From positions 496,001 through 560,000 of the forward strand of contig NC_049916.1 of assembly GCF_001411555.2 (NCBI RefSeq): a stretch of DNA of 64,000 nucleotides, in the 5' to 3' direction. Of this stretch, positions 34,482-47,421 are shown piece after piece. Source of the stretch: Juglans regia. Lineage: Eukaryota > Streptophyta > Magnoliopsida > Fagales > Juglandaceae. The translations under genes were made by a program, and so were the position numbers. The notes under the pieces were generated by a model, which had not been told where the DNA came from, did no database searches, and saw only the letters and a list, made by a program, of their open reading frames with translations. The stretch's first letter is position 1; each line of letters begins with the position of its first letter.

Positions 34482-37400
34482 TGTAACACCCAAGTCCGGC
34501 ATCATGCCTAAGCCAAACATGAATTCTATACAATTTTTTAGGTTAATATGTATGGAAAACTCACGTGAAATTTAATGAGTAATTATTAGACGAACTGGAT
34601 TATTTTAAAATTTGAAAAGATGCCCATTGGAAATTTTGGAAACTTGGCTCATAAAAATATGGGCAAGCTCGGGAGATTCTTAGACCAGTTAAAATGACCC
34701 AACTCACTTTTAAACCCAAAAGCCCAAGAAAAGGCCCAAGTTTAGTTACTCAACATCCAAACTTGTATATTAGTCCCTTCTTCCCTTTCTTTCTCTAGGG
34801 TTTCCAGCTGCCGAGTATATATATGTATATCACTCTCATGTGATGTGTAGAGATCTCTCTCAACTAGGGTTGTCGAACATCCAAATTTCCTTTAGTTTCC
34901 TTGTAATACTCGGGCCCAAGGCCCAAAGCCCAAGCTGCAACCCAGGCCTAAGACCACAAAAATTCAACCTCTAAAGACCCCAGAAATGACGTCGTTTTGG
35001 TATGCCTCCATCCATTGCTTTCGACCTCTTCTTCACCGATTCTTTCTCCTTTTTTCCCCTTTAGTTTCTTCCCCACCTCACTTCAACGAAATTCCCTACC
35101 TCCACCTTTCAGCAGTTACCTCATATTTTTGGATTGCATGTGTTGAGTTTTCTTCCATTTTTCATTTCACCTGTAACAGACTCTAGAATTTCCTTCTTCA
35201 ATTTTTTGAACATCTTGGTGCCGTGTGATTGTTAAGCCATTGCTAGGGATGTAAACTCAAACCGAAAAACCGGATCGGACCGGACCGAACCGGACCGGTT
35301 TTACCGGTTTTGAACCGGTCCGGAATCGGTTTTTAAAACGTAAAAACCGGCCGGTTCCGGTCCGGTTCCTGTTCCGGAATTTTTTGGACCGGACCGGACC
35401 GGTTGATTAAAAAAAATAAAAAATAATATTTTTATATATAAGTTTTATACAAAATATTTTATATATATTAAATATTAATATATATAAGTTTTATATATAA
35501 TGTATAATTATAAATTTTTATGTGAAATTTTATATATAACATATATATTCATATATGAAATAATTTCTTATTATAATTTATAAATTATTACATAAAATGT
35601 TTAATACTAAATCAATAAAAGTTTATAACTAATACTAATATATAACTTATAACTATACCAATAGTCTAATATTAATACTATTATATAGTCTAATATATCA
35701 ATAAAAGTATAAAACAATTTTTTTTTAAATCAATTTTTTTTTTAATAAAAAAATTTTTAATGACAAATTGTGAAATTTACATTTTAAAAAAATCGGAAAA
35801 TCAGACCGGACCGGACCAGAAACCGGTAAAACCGGAAGTACCGGTTTAAGAGGGTAATCGGTGCGTAATCGGTTTTGAAAAATACAAAACCGGTACATAC
35901 CGGTTCGGTCCTAGATTTTATCCAAAACCGGACCGGACCGGACTGGTTACACCCCTAGCCATCGCTGACAAGCTCCATCACCAGAGCAACTTCATTAAGG
36001 TCTCTTCCCCGTTCTTTCTCACGCCTTAGTGATGTTTTCTCCCTTTTTGCTACCTCACCGTGTTCTTCTCACGAGATCCTTCTTTTCCTCTCATAGGACA
36101 TCCTCCGCCACCACGCCGTGCACCTCCACCATTAAGGGCCATTGCCGATTGCCCCTTTTACACACTGGTGAACATTTCCCATTTCCCCTTAATTTCTAGG
36201 TTTATCTCCCATCCCTTTTATGTTTTCACTCACACACACACTAATTTTCCCTCACTCACTCACGCACACACTTAGACTCTTACTCACTCTCTAATTCTAA
36301 CTCACAAACTCCCTCAAAGATCATTCCTCCAAACCATGTTGTGCCATCACAGCACCTTGTGTCGTTGCAAGTGGATCCTCCACGCACCAGTAAGCCCACG
36401 TTTCTCTATCCCTCTATGTTTGTTATTCCACCTAAATTTTGGTATCTGTTTTTATGTGTATTTTTAAATGTGTTTAGTTTAATTTTTTGCTTGCCAATCG
36501 AATAGCCATATGACATCCTTTTGTCCGAGTGAATTCGATTGCCTCCAAACCCTTGCTGCTATCGAGATTCTACGATGAGATTCCTATATCAAACAACTAT
36601 AACTTCATCTCCCCTACACATTCTGTTTGTTCTCATCATTACGTCTCTCATTTATTCTCACTCGTTCTAAAATTCAGATTCATCGGTTCGTTTAGTATTG
36701 CCACCGTGACCAGTAGAAAGTGGTATTAACCGATCTCATTTCGAAGTGTGGCAAGGTAATACCTTGTTCAATATTAGTTGCTGTTTTACATGACCTAGTA
36801 CTTGAATTACTCTAACATCACTATTTTATATCGCAGGACTGTACTAACACCCACAAGCAATATTGTTTCTGCTCTTTAATTTCACAAGTCATGCGCACGA
36901 ACTTAGGTAAGATATTCAAAATTTTAGGCTTCTTGTTGACATTGTTACGTGGGATATTGTTTTATGAATTATGGTTGCTGGATGGTTTTTGTTAATGAAT
37001 AAAGTTAAGTGGTAGATTGTTGAGCTGATTTGCTTTTGCTAGATTAAAAAGTGAGCGGTTGGGTTGATGAGCATGGTGTTTTAGGGTGAGACGTGGGGCT
37101 AGCCATGTTACTATATAACTATTATTTGGATTGATCATGATAGTTTGGATGTATTGGTGTTGAGTGCTGAGTTGTTTGAGTTTAAGGAGATTTTTGGGAG
37201 TTGTTATGTATGTGATAAGAAATGATGGAAGTTGTTGGAGATATTTTTAACTAGGTTATTTTTTAATGGTAGGATCTGTAAATGGTATGGTGTTATGTTA
37301 AGTAGTTGGCTGGGAGAAATGTTTGGTTGTTTGGGGCATTATGTGACTAGTTTGTCATGATGCTGTGGAGTGGATTATTATTAAGCCATACGAGTTGATA

Positions 37401-38860
37401 AGTGGTTGTTGGGTGGAAATTACTTAGTGGTTTAAATATTGAAGTTTGAAGAGGTGGTTGTTCAGGTTTATCTTATGGTGGATTTTGGATTAAAAAGGGG
37501 CTGGTTTGGGGTTTTATTAAGTAAGTTTAGTGGTATACTTGTTTGGATTATTAATTTTATAGTAAATGTTTACTGTTTTAGGTTGTGATACAACTAGAGT
37601 GCAGATTCAAGACATAGACAATATACAAAAATCAGGTAAGCGGGATTTCTATACTAGACTTTGCATAAAAGAAATGAAAGGAGGTTGATTTTTAAAATAT
37701 GCATGCTTGCTTTGAAAAGAAACCTAAAAACAACCTCAGATATGTGTTCTACATATTCATGGAATCTGTATATGAATGAAGTATTTTCTGTCATGACTAA
37801 TGTAGATATGAGCTTATTTTATCGCATTTTGTTTCTAAATTGTGCAAAAAGAATAAATATGAGATATAAAAGTTCGCTTTGATTAAATGAAAATGTTTTG
37901 ACTACACTATTTTGAATATGTGAAATGATCAAAAGCTATTCAATACTTTTTTTTTATACTATGAGTCATCTGAAAACCTTGGCATGAATTTTTTATTCTA
38001 TATCTAAATATGATCTGGTTTCGATGTTGCCTTTGTTCGATCTCTGTTAAGGCTCTGTCATTGGTATAATAATGACATACGGCCCCACCACAAGTATAAT
38101 AATGGTTTGTAACCCTACCACAGGGGTTAAATGTGGTATACGGCCCTGCCATGTGTATAATGGTGGTTTATAACTATAACCCTACCATGAAGGATAAACA
38201 TGGTATTCTTCCTGATGTGATGCTCTGATATGATATGAAGATGAGGCCTCAGACTGTGATATGCCAATGGATTTTGAATATTAAAGTTTCGCTTTATTAT
38301 TTTGATAATATGTGTTGATTATGCATTTTGAAAACAAATATTATGATTCTGCATTATGAAAGTAAATATTTTTTTCTGCATTTCAAACTTGGTAATTGCT
38401 CATGTTTACATACTAGTATATGTTTCTTACTTACTGAGTTGTTAATAATTCACCCATTTATCTTCACAATATTTTAGCTAAGGATCAGTAATAGAGTACA
38501 TGGGCAAGATGAGCTGAGGATAATAGATGAGTACCATCGGCTACTAGTGCTATTGGTGGATTTAGTTATTCAGTAGACGCATTTCAATATGTTTTGGATG
38601 ATTATAGAGACTTATGTAAACCTTATTTTATTTTATTATTTTCATTGAGATATGTGGAGATGTTGATTTAGTTTATCTGATTTATCGTATTGAGGATCTG
38701 ATAGGTGGTCATGTGTGTTAAAGGATTTGAAGTATTGATGTTTGATTTAGAGCCGTTGGAAGTGTATATATTGAGTTTTTGGTAAATTTAATAGCATTGT
38801 GAAGTTGATTATTAGGTGACAGGAGTTAATTCACTGGACCTCCAAGGTCAGGGCATTACA
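34482..38860 (+). repeat. 5' LTR of the second gypsy copy
   Basis: It starts TGTAACACCCAAGTCCGG and ends AGGGCATTACA, followed by the primer site TTGGTATCAACGCC at 38862-38875. It is colinear with 10567-17171 apart from the private insertions. Confidence 0.85.
35245..35956. mobile_element. TIR element with 10-bp target duplication and ACCGGACCGG repeats
   Basis: The ends are AGGGATGTAAAC and GGTTACACCCCT. The target duplication is AGCCATTGCT (35235-35244) and AGCCATCGCT (35957-35966), with one mismatch. The arms are built of ACCGGACCGGACCGG-type repeats in opposite orientation, so they can pair into a long hairpin; the middle is AT-rich. The duplicate LTR near 11395 is the empty site. Confidence 0.75.
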
Positions 38861-39423
38861 GTTGGTATCAACGCCAAGTTTGAGGTTCTGCAGACTATAA
38901 ACATATGAGGTTTAGATATCTGTGGATTCTTGGAAAGTAAATTTCAGATTGGAAGTGTAGGAACTTGAGGACTATAAAGATGATCATGTGGATATTTAAG
39001 TTTGAACTTCTGCAAACTTTATGATTGATTTTGATGGGATCTAAGCTTTTAGACTCGACAAATGTTAGGAATTAAATTTATAACTTTAAGGTTTTAGATT
39101 ATAAAGATGTATGTGAGTTTTAAGCGATGTCAGGTTTACGATTATATATGGTAATAAGAGTGATATGAGTTGGTTAGAGATATGGTTAGGATTGGAAAAA
39201 AACTTGAACTTGTTTTAAATAGTTATCTGATATATATATATATATATATTTGTTTATACATATATTTTGTTTCTTTTTTTTATTATTTATTTTTTTTATA
39301 CATTTAAAAAAAAAAACAGGGAGCATAAAATTACTTGAAAGTTTCTATTTTTACCCCTTTTTCTCTTTATGTGAGATTTAGGGTTGCCGCTTGCATTTTC
39401 CATGATCATTCACAGTGGGCTGC

Positions 39424-40336
39424 ATGGCAGCCACAGATGGTTGCGCCGGGAGGCCTTCTTTTGCTGACTTGGTGGCTACTGTCTCACAGTCTATCCCTGA
39501 GATGGTGCTGCCTCCTAGACCCCCGAAGATGCTGGATGGAGAAGTTTACTTTCAATTTTCACATGAGGAGATTACGAAGTCAGCGAAACCATTCTGCTTC
39601 TCTGTGATTCTTAAGTTTTTGAAGCAGCGTCCAGCTTTGGATGCAATCCGTGCATTCATTCAAACTCGCTAGGGCCTTTTATCTATTCTGGTTGTTTCTT
39701 CCATGCGAAGGCCAAGGAACGTTTTTGTATGTATGACCAATGAGGCCGGTTTCACGAAAGCGTTGTCGAGAGATGTTTGTGAGATCAATGGAATTTTTTA
39801 TCGGGTGTTTCGTTGGACCCCGGAATTCATGGAAGATGAGGAACCATCTCGAGTACCGGTATGGATCTCTCTTCCGGGACTTCCTCCAAATTTTTACTGT
39901 GAAGCATTTTTTTAATATTCTTATGGCCCCAATTGGTACTTTCATTCGTCGGGATAATCTTACGCGCTATGCCACGAGAACAAATGGGGCGAGGCTGTGT
40001 GTTGAGGTTGATGCTGCCAAAGATCCTCTCTCATTCTTGGATTGGAGCACCGGGCTTGCCATCTAGTAAGAGACAAGCAGTTGTCTATGATACATTCCCT
40101 GTGTATTGTTGTAAGTGTCGTATTCAATGCCATAACTCACAAACGTGTTGGGCTGATCATATTGAGAAGGTGGGGAAGGCTCGGGGAGGAAAGAAAGGGC
40201 AGAAAGAGATGGCTGTTAGTGGGGAACTTGCGGTGGGTTCAAGTGCAGTTGCAGCTCCGAGTGCAGTTGTGGTGCCGAGTGCAGTTGTGAAGGTTTCTTT
40301 AATTGACTCAACGGGGGGTAATTCACAGAAAGATTA
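39424..40336 (+). pseudogene. LINE ORF1 remnant (DUF4283 and zinc knuckle)
   Basis: ATG at 39424 opens MAATDGCAGRPSFADLVATV, then a DUF4283-like domain (VYFQFSHEEITKSAKPFCF; after a TAG at 39670, FVCMTNEAGFTKALSRDV and FRWTPEFMEDEEPSRVPVW). A frameshift in a T-run at about 39908 follows, then RDNLTRYATRTNGARLCVEV and, in a third frame, a zinc knuckle CCKCRIQCHNSQTC. This is plant L1 ORF1 organisation. It is broken in at least three places. Confidence 0.8.
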
Positions 40337-40850
40337 GGCTTCAGCGCCTATTGTTTCCATGGTGCAGGTAAAGGCCATTGAAAAGGATCCGATAATTCCT
40401 GAGATAGAGGTGGCTAGGGAATGTGATGTTGAACCAAGAGTGCTTTCGGGCACAATAGAGGAAACAGAGGTTTCTAAGGAAAATGTTGATATGGTTACTG
40501 TTGCGAGTTCGGTAGTAGCAAATGAACCCGTGCTGGAACAACAACCTGGGGTTGTTTCTGATTTAGTGCTGGAGGCCTTTGAGAGGGAGTCTTTGATTGT
40601 TGCCCAGTTTGTTGGCCAAGAGACTGAGGGGTTGCTATGGAACCGATAGATGAATTAAATGAGGATCAGCCAATTTTGGAGGACTAGGTTTCCAAACCAG
40701 AGCCTGATTTATGCCCTACAGTTTTTCCACAAGATAAAGACTACTTCACAGAATCTGAGGCCATTGAAGGTAAAAGAATATAAGAAAAAGACGTTTGTTA
40801 AAATGAGAAGTTCTTCTCGAGTTCTTGCTCGAGTATCTAATCCCTCTCAA

Positions 40851-43800
40851 TGATTAATCTCATTTTAGTATGGAATATTCAAGGCATTGGGACTTCGAAT
40901 GGTAGATTAAAAAGTTGATTGGTTAGTTGAGGCCGAAAATTGTTGCTCTTTTGAAGCCTTGTCAAAACCTTGATTCTGCTAGGCGATTGGGTCATGTTTT
41001 GAAGTTTGAAAATTTTCTTTCAAATGAGGTTGGGGGGAGCAGGAATTTGGATTTTTTGGGATAGTACTCTGGAGGTAAGTTTGGTTCGAATGGGAGAGTA
41101 ATATGTTTCTCTCCAAGTAGGTGAAGGGGCTGAAAAGTTCCTGCTCACAGTTATTTATGCAAAATGTACCATGGTTGATCGGCGTGTATTGTGGGATTCT
41201 CTTAGTATTCAGAATATGTGCTCGGACCCGTGCATTTTTGTTGGTGATTTTAATATTATCCGGAATTATTCAGAGCGATGAAGAGGTAGGCGTCGAACTC
41301 TTATAGCTATGGAGGATTTTAATAACTGGATTCAACATGGGGTTTGATTGAAATGGCATCGAAGAGGAATGTTTTTTCTTGGTGCAATGGACAAAATGGC
41401 CTTGCTTGGTCTTAGGCACAGTTGCACCGTGTTTTGATGGATACCTCCTCGCTTGCGGTATTTTCGAATGCTATTTGCTCTTATTTGCCTCGCTCTACTT
41501 CGGATCATGCTCCTATGCTTATAGAGTTTAAACTAGATCCTTGCTCTTATGGTCTAGCCCCTTTTCGGTTTCCACAGATGTGGGTGGAAAATTAGAATTT
41601 TCTAGATTGTGTTCAACACGCTTGGTCAGCTCGAAGGGGTGGTACAGCCATTCAGAATTTGGTTATGAAATTAAAACAGACAAAAGTCGCCTCTAGGGAA
41701 TGGAACAAAAGGGTCTTCGATTATACGTTGCAACGGATTGCTGCTCTTGAAAATCAGGTTGAGGAGTTGGAATTGCAACTTCAATTAAACTGGGATGATA
41801 ATTTAGATAGAGATTTATAGGTGGCAAATGCAGACTTGGCGGCGTCGGGAAGATATTCGATTGAATCAAATGACAAAGATAAAATGGGCGGTAGATGGCG
41901 ATCGAAATTTTGAATTTTTTCATGCTTGCCTAGCCAATAAAAGGCGTAAGTGGGTTCTAGCTATCCGGCCGAATGGTGTGTTGTTTGAGTCTCCGGAGAG
42001 TATTCACCAAGGTGCAGTAGATTATTTTTCATCTTTTCTACAGGGTGAACTGCCGGCTGAGCAACCTACTCTTGAGGGCCTTATATATTCGGTAATTTCT
42101 ATGGAGGAGAATGCCTTCCTTGTTAATGCGCCTTCATTGGAGGAAGTATTTGCTGCTTTGTCCTCTATTCCTGTTAATAGTACTCCTAGTCCTGATGGTT
42201 TTGGCTCTGGATTTTATAAGAGTTGCTGGGAGGTGGTTAAAAATGATTTGTGACATGCAGCGTTGGAATTCTTTGCTTCGAAGTCTCTTCCCAAGTTCTT
42301 TACAGCTTCTTATTTGATTTTAATTCCAAAGGTGGATGCTCCAACAGGTTTTGATACGTTCCATCCCATCAGTCTGGGTTCGGTATTTTATAAAATTTGC
42401 TCCAAGATAATTGTGCATCGATTAACTAATCTCTTGCCTCGACTAGTTGGAGCAAGGCGCCTTTATCCCAAGTAAAAGTATTTTTGAGAATACAAGCCTC
42501 ACTCAAGAAATGGTTCACTCTCTACATAAAAGAATAATGGTGGTAACATTATGTTAAAAGTAGATATGGCAAAAGCATATGATCGTGTCGACTAGAATTT
42601 TCTGACTAAGGTCATGTTGAGGTTTGGTTTCTCGCCTCAATTTTGTGAATTGATCTTCTTTTGTATCTCTAGTCCTTGGTACTCGGTTATGATGAATGAG
42701 ACAATAAAAGGTTTTTTCTCGGGAGGCCGTGGTCTTCGACCAGGTGATCCCCTCTCTCCTTATTTATTTATTATCCAGTAGGAAATCCTTTCCCGGATGA
42801 TCCATCAGAGTGTTGCGGAGAATAGATTTTGGCACTTTCATCAGGCCAGAGGTACGCCTATTATTTCTCATTTAATGTATGATGATGATGTAGTTATTTT
42901 TTCTAATGGAAGCCAAAGGTCGGTTCGGGTGCTTCAAAGTATCTTGGGTCAATATGAAAGATGGTCGGCATAAGCAATTAATAAACAAAAGTCGGCCTTG
43001 TATTGTTAGAATAGAATCTCCTGTTCTCGTAAGCAGCGTCTTCTTCGTAGCACTGGTTTCATGGAGGGGCAGTTTCCCTTCAAATACCTTGGTGTCCCTA
43101 TTATCCTTGGCCATCTTAAGCAATTACACCTTGAAGACATGGTCAATAAAGTGAGAAAATCAGTGGCTAGAAAATGTGGCTATTGTCTTCTGGAGGGAAA
43201 TTGGTTTTGTTACGTCATGTTATTTCCAACCTGGCCCTTCACCTATTTGTTGTTTTACAGGTCCCTCAAGTAGTAATCAAGAATATACATCAGCTAATAG
43301 TTCTTTCTTTTGGGGTGAATCAAATGGAAGAGATAAAAAGAAATGGGTAGCTTGGAAACATATGTTTAGGCATGTGGCAGAAGGTGGTCTCGGCTTGAGG
43401 CATCTCCAGGACACTAAGATAGCCTTGCACATGAGGTTTGCTTGGAATCTTCTACAAGGTAAATCTCTCTAGGCAGATTTTTTTAAGATTAAATATGTGG
43501 GCTCGAGACCTTGGCTCCTAATGATAAAGGCTCGAGATTTTGGAAAATGGTTACTCATTGTGTCCCTTTGATGTTGAATAATTCCAAGTGGAGAGTTAGA
43601 GAAGGGGATATTTTTTTCTTGTATGACAAATGGAGGGAGAATGGACCCTTGATTAATGACTTTCCAATTGTAGGTCAGCCTTTGTTGAAAATTAAAGAGT
43701 GTTGGCTGTCAGATAGCTGGGATATGAATTTGCTAGAGAACTTGGTGGGGTTGGTGAATGTTGATGATATTTTGGTCTCTTTATCTGGACATAATTCAGG

Positions 43801-44905
43801 GAAGGATGTTCTTGTCTAGATCCAAATAGAGACATGTATGTTTTCCACTAAATTTGCATGGCATTGTATAGAGTCTGAGGCTCCTTTCTTGATTGGCACT
43901 CTTGGATTTGGCATAAAAGTCTTCTCTTAAAAATGACTATTCAATTCTAGAAGGCTTGGCACAGAGCCTTGAGTGTGGATGATCGGTTGCGTCATATTGG
44001 CATTCCAATTGTTTTCAAATGTGAGTGTTGTATTACAAGTCAATATGAAGACATTAATCATGTTCTTTTTTAGGGAGATTTTTCCAAAAAAATCTAGTCT
44101 TTCTTCGGCAATTTATTTGGACTTCCTCTTGGTTCAGGTGTGCTAAGTCCTATTCTCAGGAGGGTGTTCTAATTGGTCTTATGCCTATCATAGTCACTTG
44201 GAGGCTTTGGAGGAAACGATGCCTACCTCGAATGGAGGGCCTATTTGACTCGCATGAAGTTGTTGTCAGATCCATTTGTGCATGGCTTAGTTCTCTTTGT
44301 CAGGTGATTGATGTTTCTTCTAGCTTATCCCGCTTTGATGGCATGATTCTTGAGACCCTACGGATTGAACCCGTTCCTTTGAAAGAGAGGCGGTGCCAAG
44401 TCGTCAAGTGGCATAAACCACCATCAGGGTGGTTTAAATTGAATACGGATGGCAGCAGTTTTGGCAACCCGGGCGCTAGTAGTATTGGTGGTGCAATTCA
44501 AAATGATTTAGGACTGCTTGTGCAAGCGTTCGCCTCTCCCATTGGTTTTGGTTCTAATAATAAAGCGGAACTTATTGCGCTTCTTAATGGCTTGCAACTG
44601 TGTACGATGCTTCAGATTTTCAATGTGATTGTTGAGGTTGACTCGATGGTAGTTATATCTTGGTGGCATAGAGGGCGGTGTGGGGTTTGGTATCTGGAGG
44701 ATTATTAGGAAGAGATTGTAGGTTTGGCTCAAACTATTAATTGTCGTTTTCAGCATGTTTTACGGGAATGTAATAAGGTGGCGGATTAGTTGGCCAAGGA
44801 GGGTGCCAATGGTGCTACTATGAAATTTACTAATAATTCAATATTGCCTAGAGTCTTAAGAGGTTTGCTCCGGTTGGATTATCTGGCCTTCCTTCTTTAA
44901 GATGT
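40851..44905 (+). pseudogene. LINE ORF2 remnant: endonuclease, RT, zinc-binding tail, RNase H
   Basis: The N-terminus MINLILVWNIQGIGTSNGR is typical of the apurinic endonuclease; SDHAPMLIEF is its end (about 41500). RT parts: WAVDGDRNFEFFHACLANKR, LILIPKVDAPTGFDTFHPIS, KVDMAKAYDRVD, GLRPGDPLSPYLF and the box YDDDVVIF (where FADD is usual). The tail has CECCITSQYEDINHVLF, and RNase H has NTDGSS, KAELIALLNGL and VEVDSMVV (about 44400-44700). Numerous stops and frameshifts are present. Confidence 0.8.
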
Positions 44906-44935
44906 TGATAAACCTTGTTTATGGTCTTCCTCTAA

Positions 44936-45560
44936 ATTTCTTTGACTAGATTTTCCCTAAAGCAGATAGAGAAGCTACACCTCGAGAGTTCACCAACTTG
45001 GTACAGGAGACCATGACTGTGCACTAGTATTCTTCATGATTTGCGGAATTGTCACGCTTCGCCGCATACCTGATTCCTGATGAGGAAATGAAGGCCAGGA
45101 ATTTTGAGTAGGGTTTGGACCACAAGATATATGAACGAGTGATGGTCCTATAGATTCAGAATTTTTCGGAGTTAGTGCATAAGACGATATTGGTTTAGCA
45201 GAACCTCAAGAGAGGTGCTGAATTGCAAGAACAGAGGAAGAGAGCTACTCCACAAGGACCCTCTAATATGGATCAAGGGCCATGGAAGAAGAGAAATGAG
45301 AGGAGCAGTTCAAGTCAGAGACAGATTTAGAGAAATCATTCAATTAACCACTGTAAGATCTTTAACCGTGTGCACGCTAGGTAGTGTAGAAAGGAAGTAG
45401 GGTCATGTGGTTGGTCACTTCATTAGAGAATGCACATTGCTTGTAGAAGACAACAAAAACCCAACCCACCTCAAAACGTTAGGCCGAACAACCAGGGCAA
45501 CAACTAGCGGAGATTTGTGTTGGCATGAGTGTTTGCTTTGACGCCAGGAGAAGTTGAGGA
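44936..45560 (+). pseudogene. Gypsy gag remnant, C-terminal half
   Basis: The sequence resumes at FDXIFPKADREA and runs parallel to 17957-18560, with more stops than the first copy (a TAG in place of the Gln of RQY, a TAG in FEXGLDH). The zinc-knuckle region is unreadable. Confidence 0.75.
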
Positions 45561-45747
45561 CAAGAATGACGTAATCACAAGTATAATCCCTATGATTCTC
45601 CTATTAAGTTACAATTTTGTTAAAAATTTAGGACTACTTATCTTTTTATCTTTTTGGATTATATGACATAGTTATAGGAATTATTCCATCTTTTCTCAAT
45701 AAAGCTACTGTTTTATTTGACTAAGGGCTACCCACTCTTTTATCTCA

Positions 45748-47421
45748 ATGGATTATGTCAAGTTTTGCCCAGTTGAAGCTAAAAAGATGGATTACAATTT
45801 GATAGTCTCAACCCCAACAGGAGATTTAGTGACCTGCAACAAGATTTTGTGTAGATGTCCAATAACAATTAAGGGGAGAGAAATGTCAGCTAACCTGATA
45901 GTTTTTCCTATGATTGAGTTTGATGTGATATTGGGAATGGATTGGTTAGCTTCCAGTTATACTAGTATTGATTGTTTTAAGAGGAGGTGGTGTTCAAATT
46001 TTCGGAGGGAGAGAAGCTTCGGTTTATTGGTTCCAAAGTGCGTGCCTTTCCACCAGTTATATCTGCTTTTCAGGTTGACAAGTTAATACGTGATGGGTGT
46101 CAATGGTACTTGGCCAATGTGGTGGATGAACCAAAGTAAGAATTAGAGAAGATTCCTATTGTGAGAGAATATCCGAAAGTATTTCCTGAAAATTTGTCCT
46201 AACTACCACTCGAGCGGGAAGTAAAGTTCGCCATTGAACTAGCCAAAGCCACTTATCGAATGGCACCATCTGAATTAGCAGAACTCAAATAACAATTGCA
46301 AGATTTAGTAGACAGAGAGCTCCGGTCTTTTTTGTGAAAAGGAATGATGGATCAATGAGAATGTGTATTGATCACAGAGAGCTTAACCGAGTGACCATAA
46401 AGAATAAATATCCGATGCCCCGCATAGAAGATTTATTTGATCAGTTGCAAGGCACTCAAGTATTTTTCAAGATTGATCTCAGATCAAGATACCATTAATT
46501 GAAGATCAAGACAGGATTTATGCCTAAGACAGCTTTCAGGATCAGGTATGATCATTATGAGTTCTTGGTCATGCCTTTTGGCCTAACTAACGCTCCAGCC
46601 GTATTTATGGATTTGATGAATCGGGTATTTTACGAATTATTGGATAAATTTGTAGTAATGTTCATTGAAGATATATTGATATACTCCAAAAACAAAACTG
46701 AACATGAAGAGCATATGAGACAGGTACTTGGGACACTCAAGAATAAGAAGTTATTTGCTAAATTGAAGAAGTGAGAATTTTGGAACTTGTAATCTCCAAG
46801 GATGGTATCTCAATAGACCTCGGGAAAGTTGAAGCTGTAGTTAAGTGGGCTCATCCAACAAATGTGCATGAAGTTAGGAGTTTCTTGGGTTTGTCTGGAT
46901 ATTACTGTTGGTTTATCGACAGTTTCTAAAAAATAGCGATTCCTTTTACCGCCCTTACTAGGAAGAATAATAAGTTTGAGTGGACTACAAAATGTGAGGA
47001 GAGTTTCTAGAAATTGAAGAAGAGATTGGTGATAGCTCCAGTTCTGATAGTTCCCAGTGAAAGAAAAGGATTTGTGGTTTACAGTGACGCGTCACGATTG
47101 GGCTTGGGGTGTGTATTGATGCAGCATGAGAAACTTATAGCACACGCTTCTCAACAATTGAAGGCATATGAGCAAAATTACCCCACACATGATTAGGAGT
47201 TAGCTTTCGTTATCTTTGCACTTAAGATTTGGAGACATTATTTATATGGTGAAAGATGGGAAATCTACATGGATCACAAGAGTTTGAAGTACTTCTTCAC
47301 TCAAAAGGAAATGAATATGAGACAGAGGAGATGGAATTAGCTAATCAAGGATTAAGATTGCACCATTAACTACCATCCAGGCAAATCTAATGTCGTAGCT
47401 GATGCACTTAGCAGGAAGTCT
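45748..47421 (+). pseudogene. Gypsy protease - RT - RNase H remnant (second copy)
   Basis: The protease end FDVILGMDWLASSYTSID is intact here. The RT core at 46499-46774 has [18 protein letters not shown] and [18 protein letters not shown], sharing the FIED box with the first copy. RNase H (47014-47421) gives [29 protein letters not shown] then a stop, and HPGKSNVVADALSRKS. Stops and a deletion after KLKK (46774) break it. Confidence 0.85.

Larger units (their letters stand above)
39318..44935 (+). mobile_element. Near-complete but dead L1-type LINE inside gag
   Basis: The LINE sequence begins after an A-run near 39318 with a leader and ends near 44935, where gag resumes (ATTTCTTTGAC). ORF1 and ORF2 are in the usual order with many stops. 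No 3' poly(A) or target duplication is visible. The first ~310 bases of gag are missing, so the insertion was followed by, or came with, a deletion. Confidence 0.8.
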
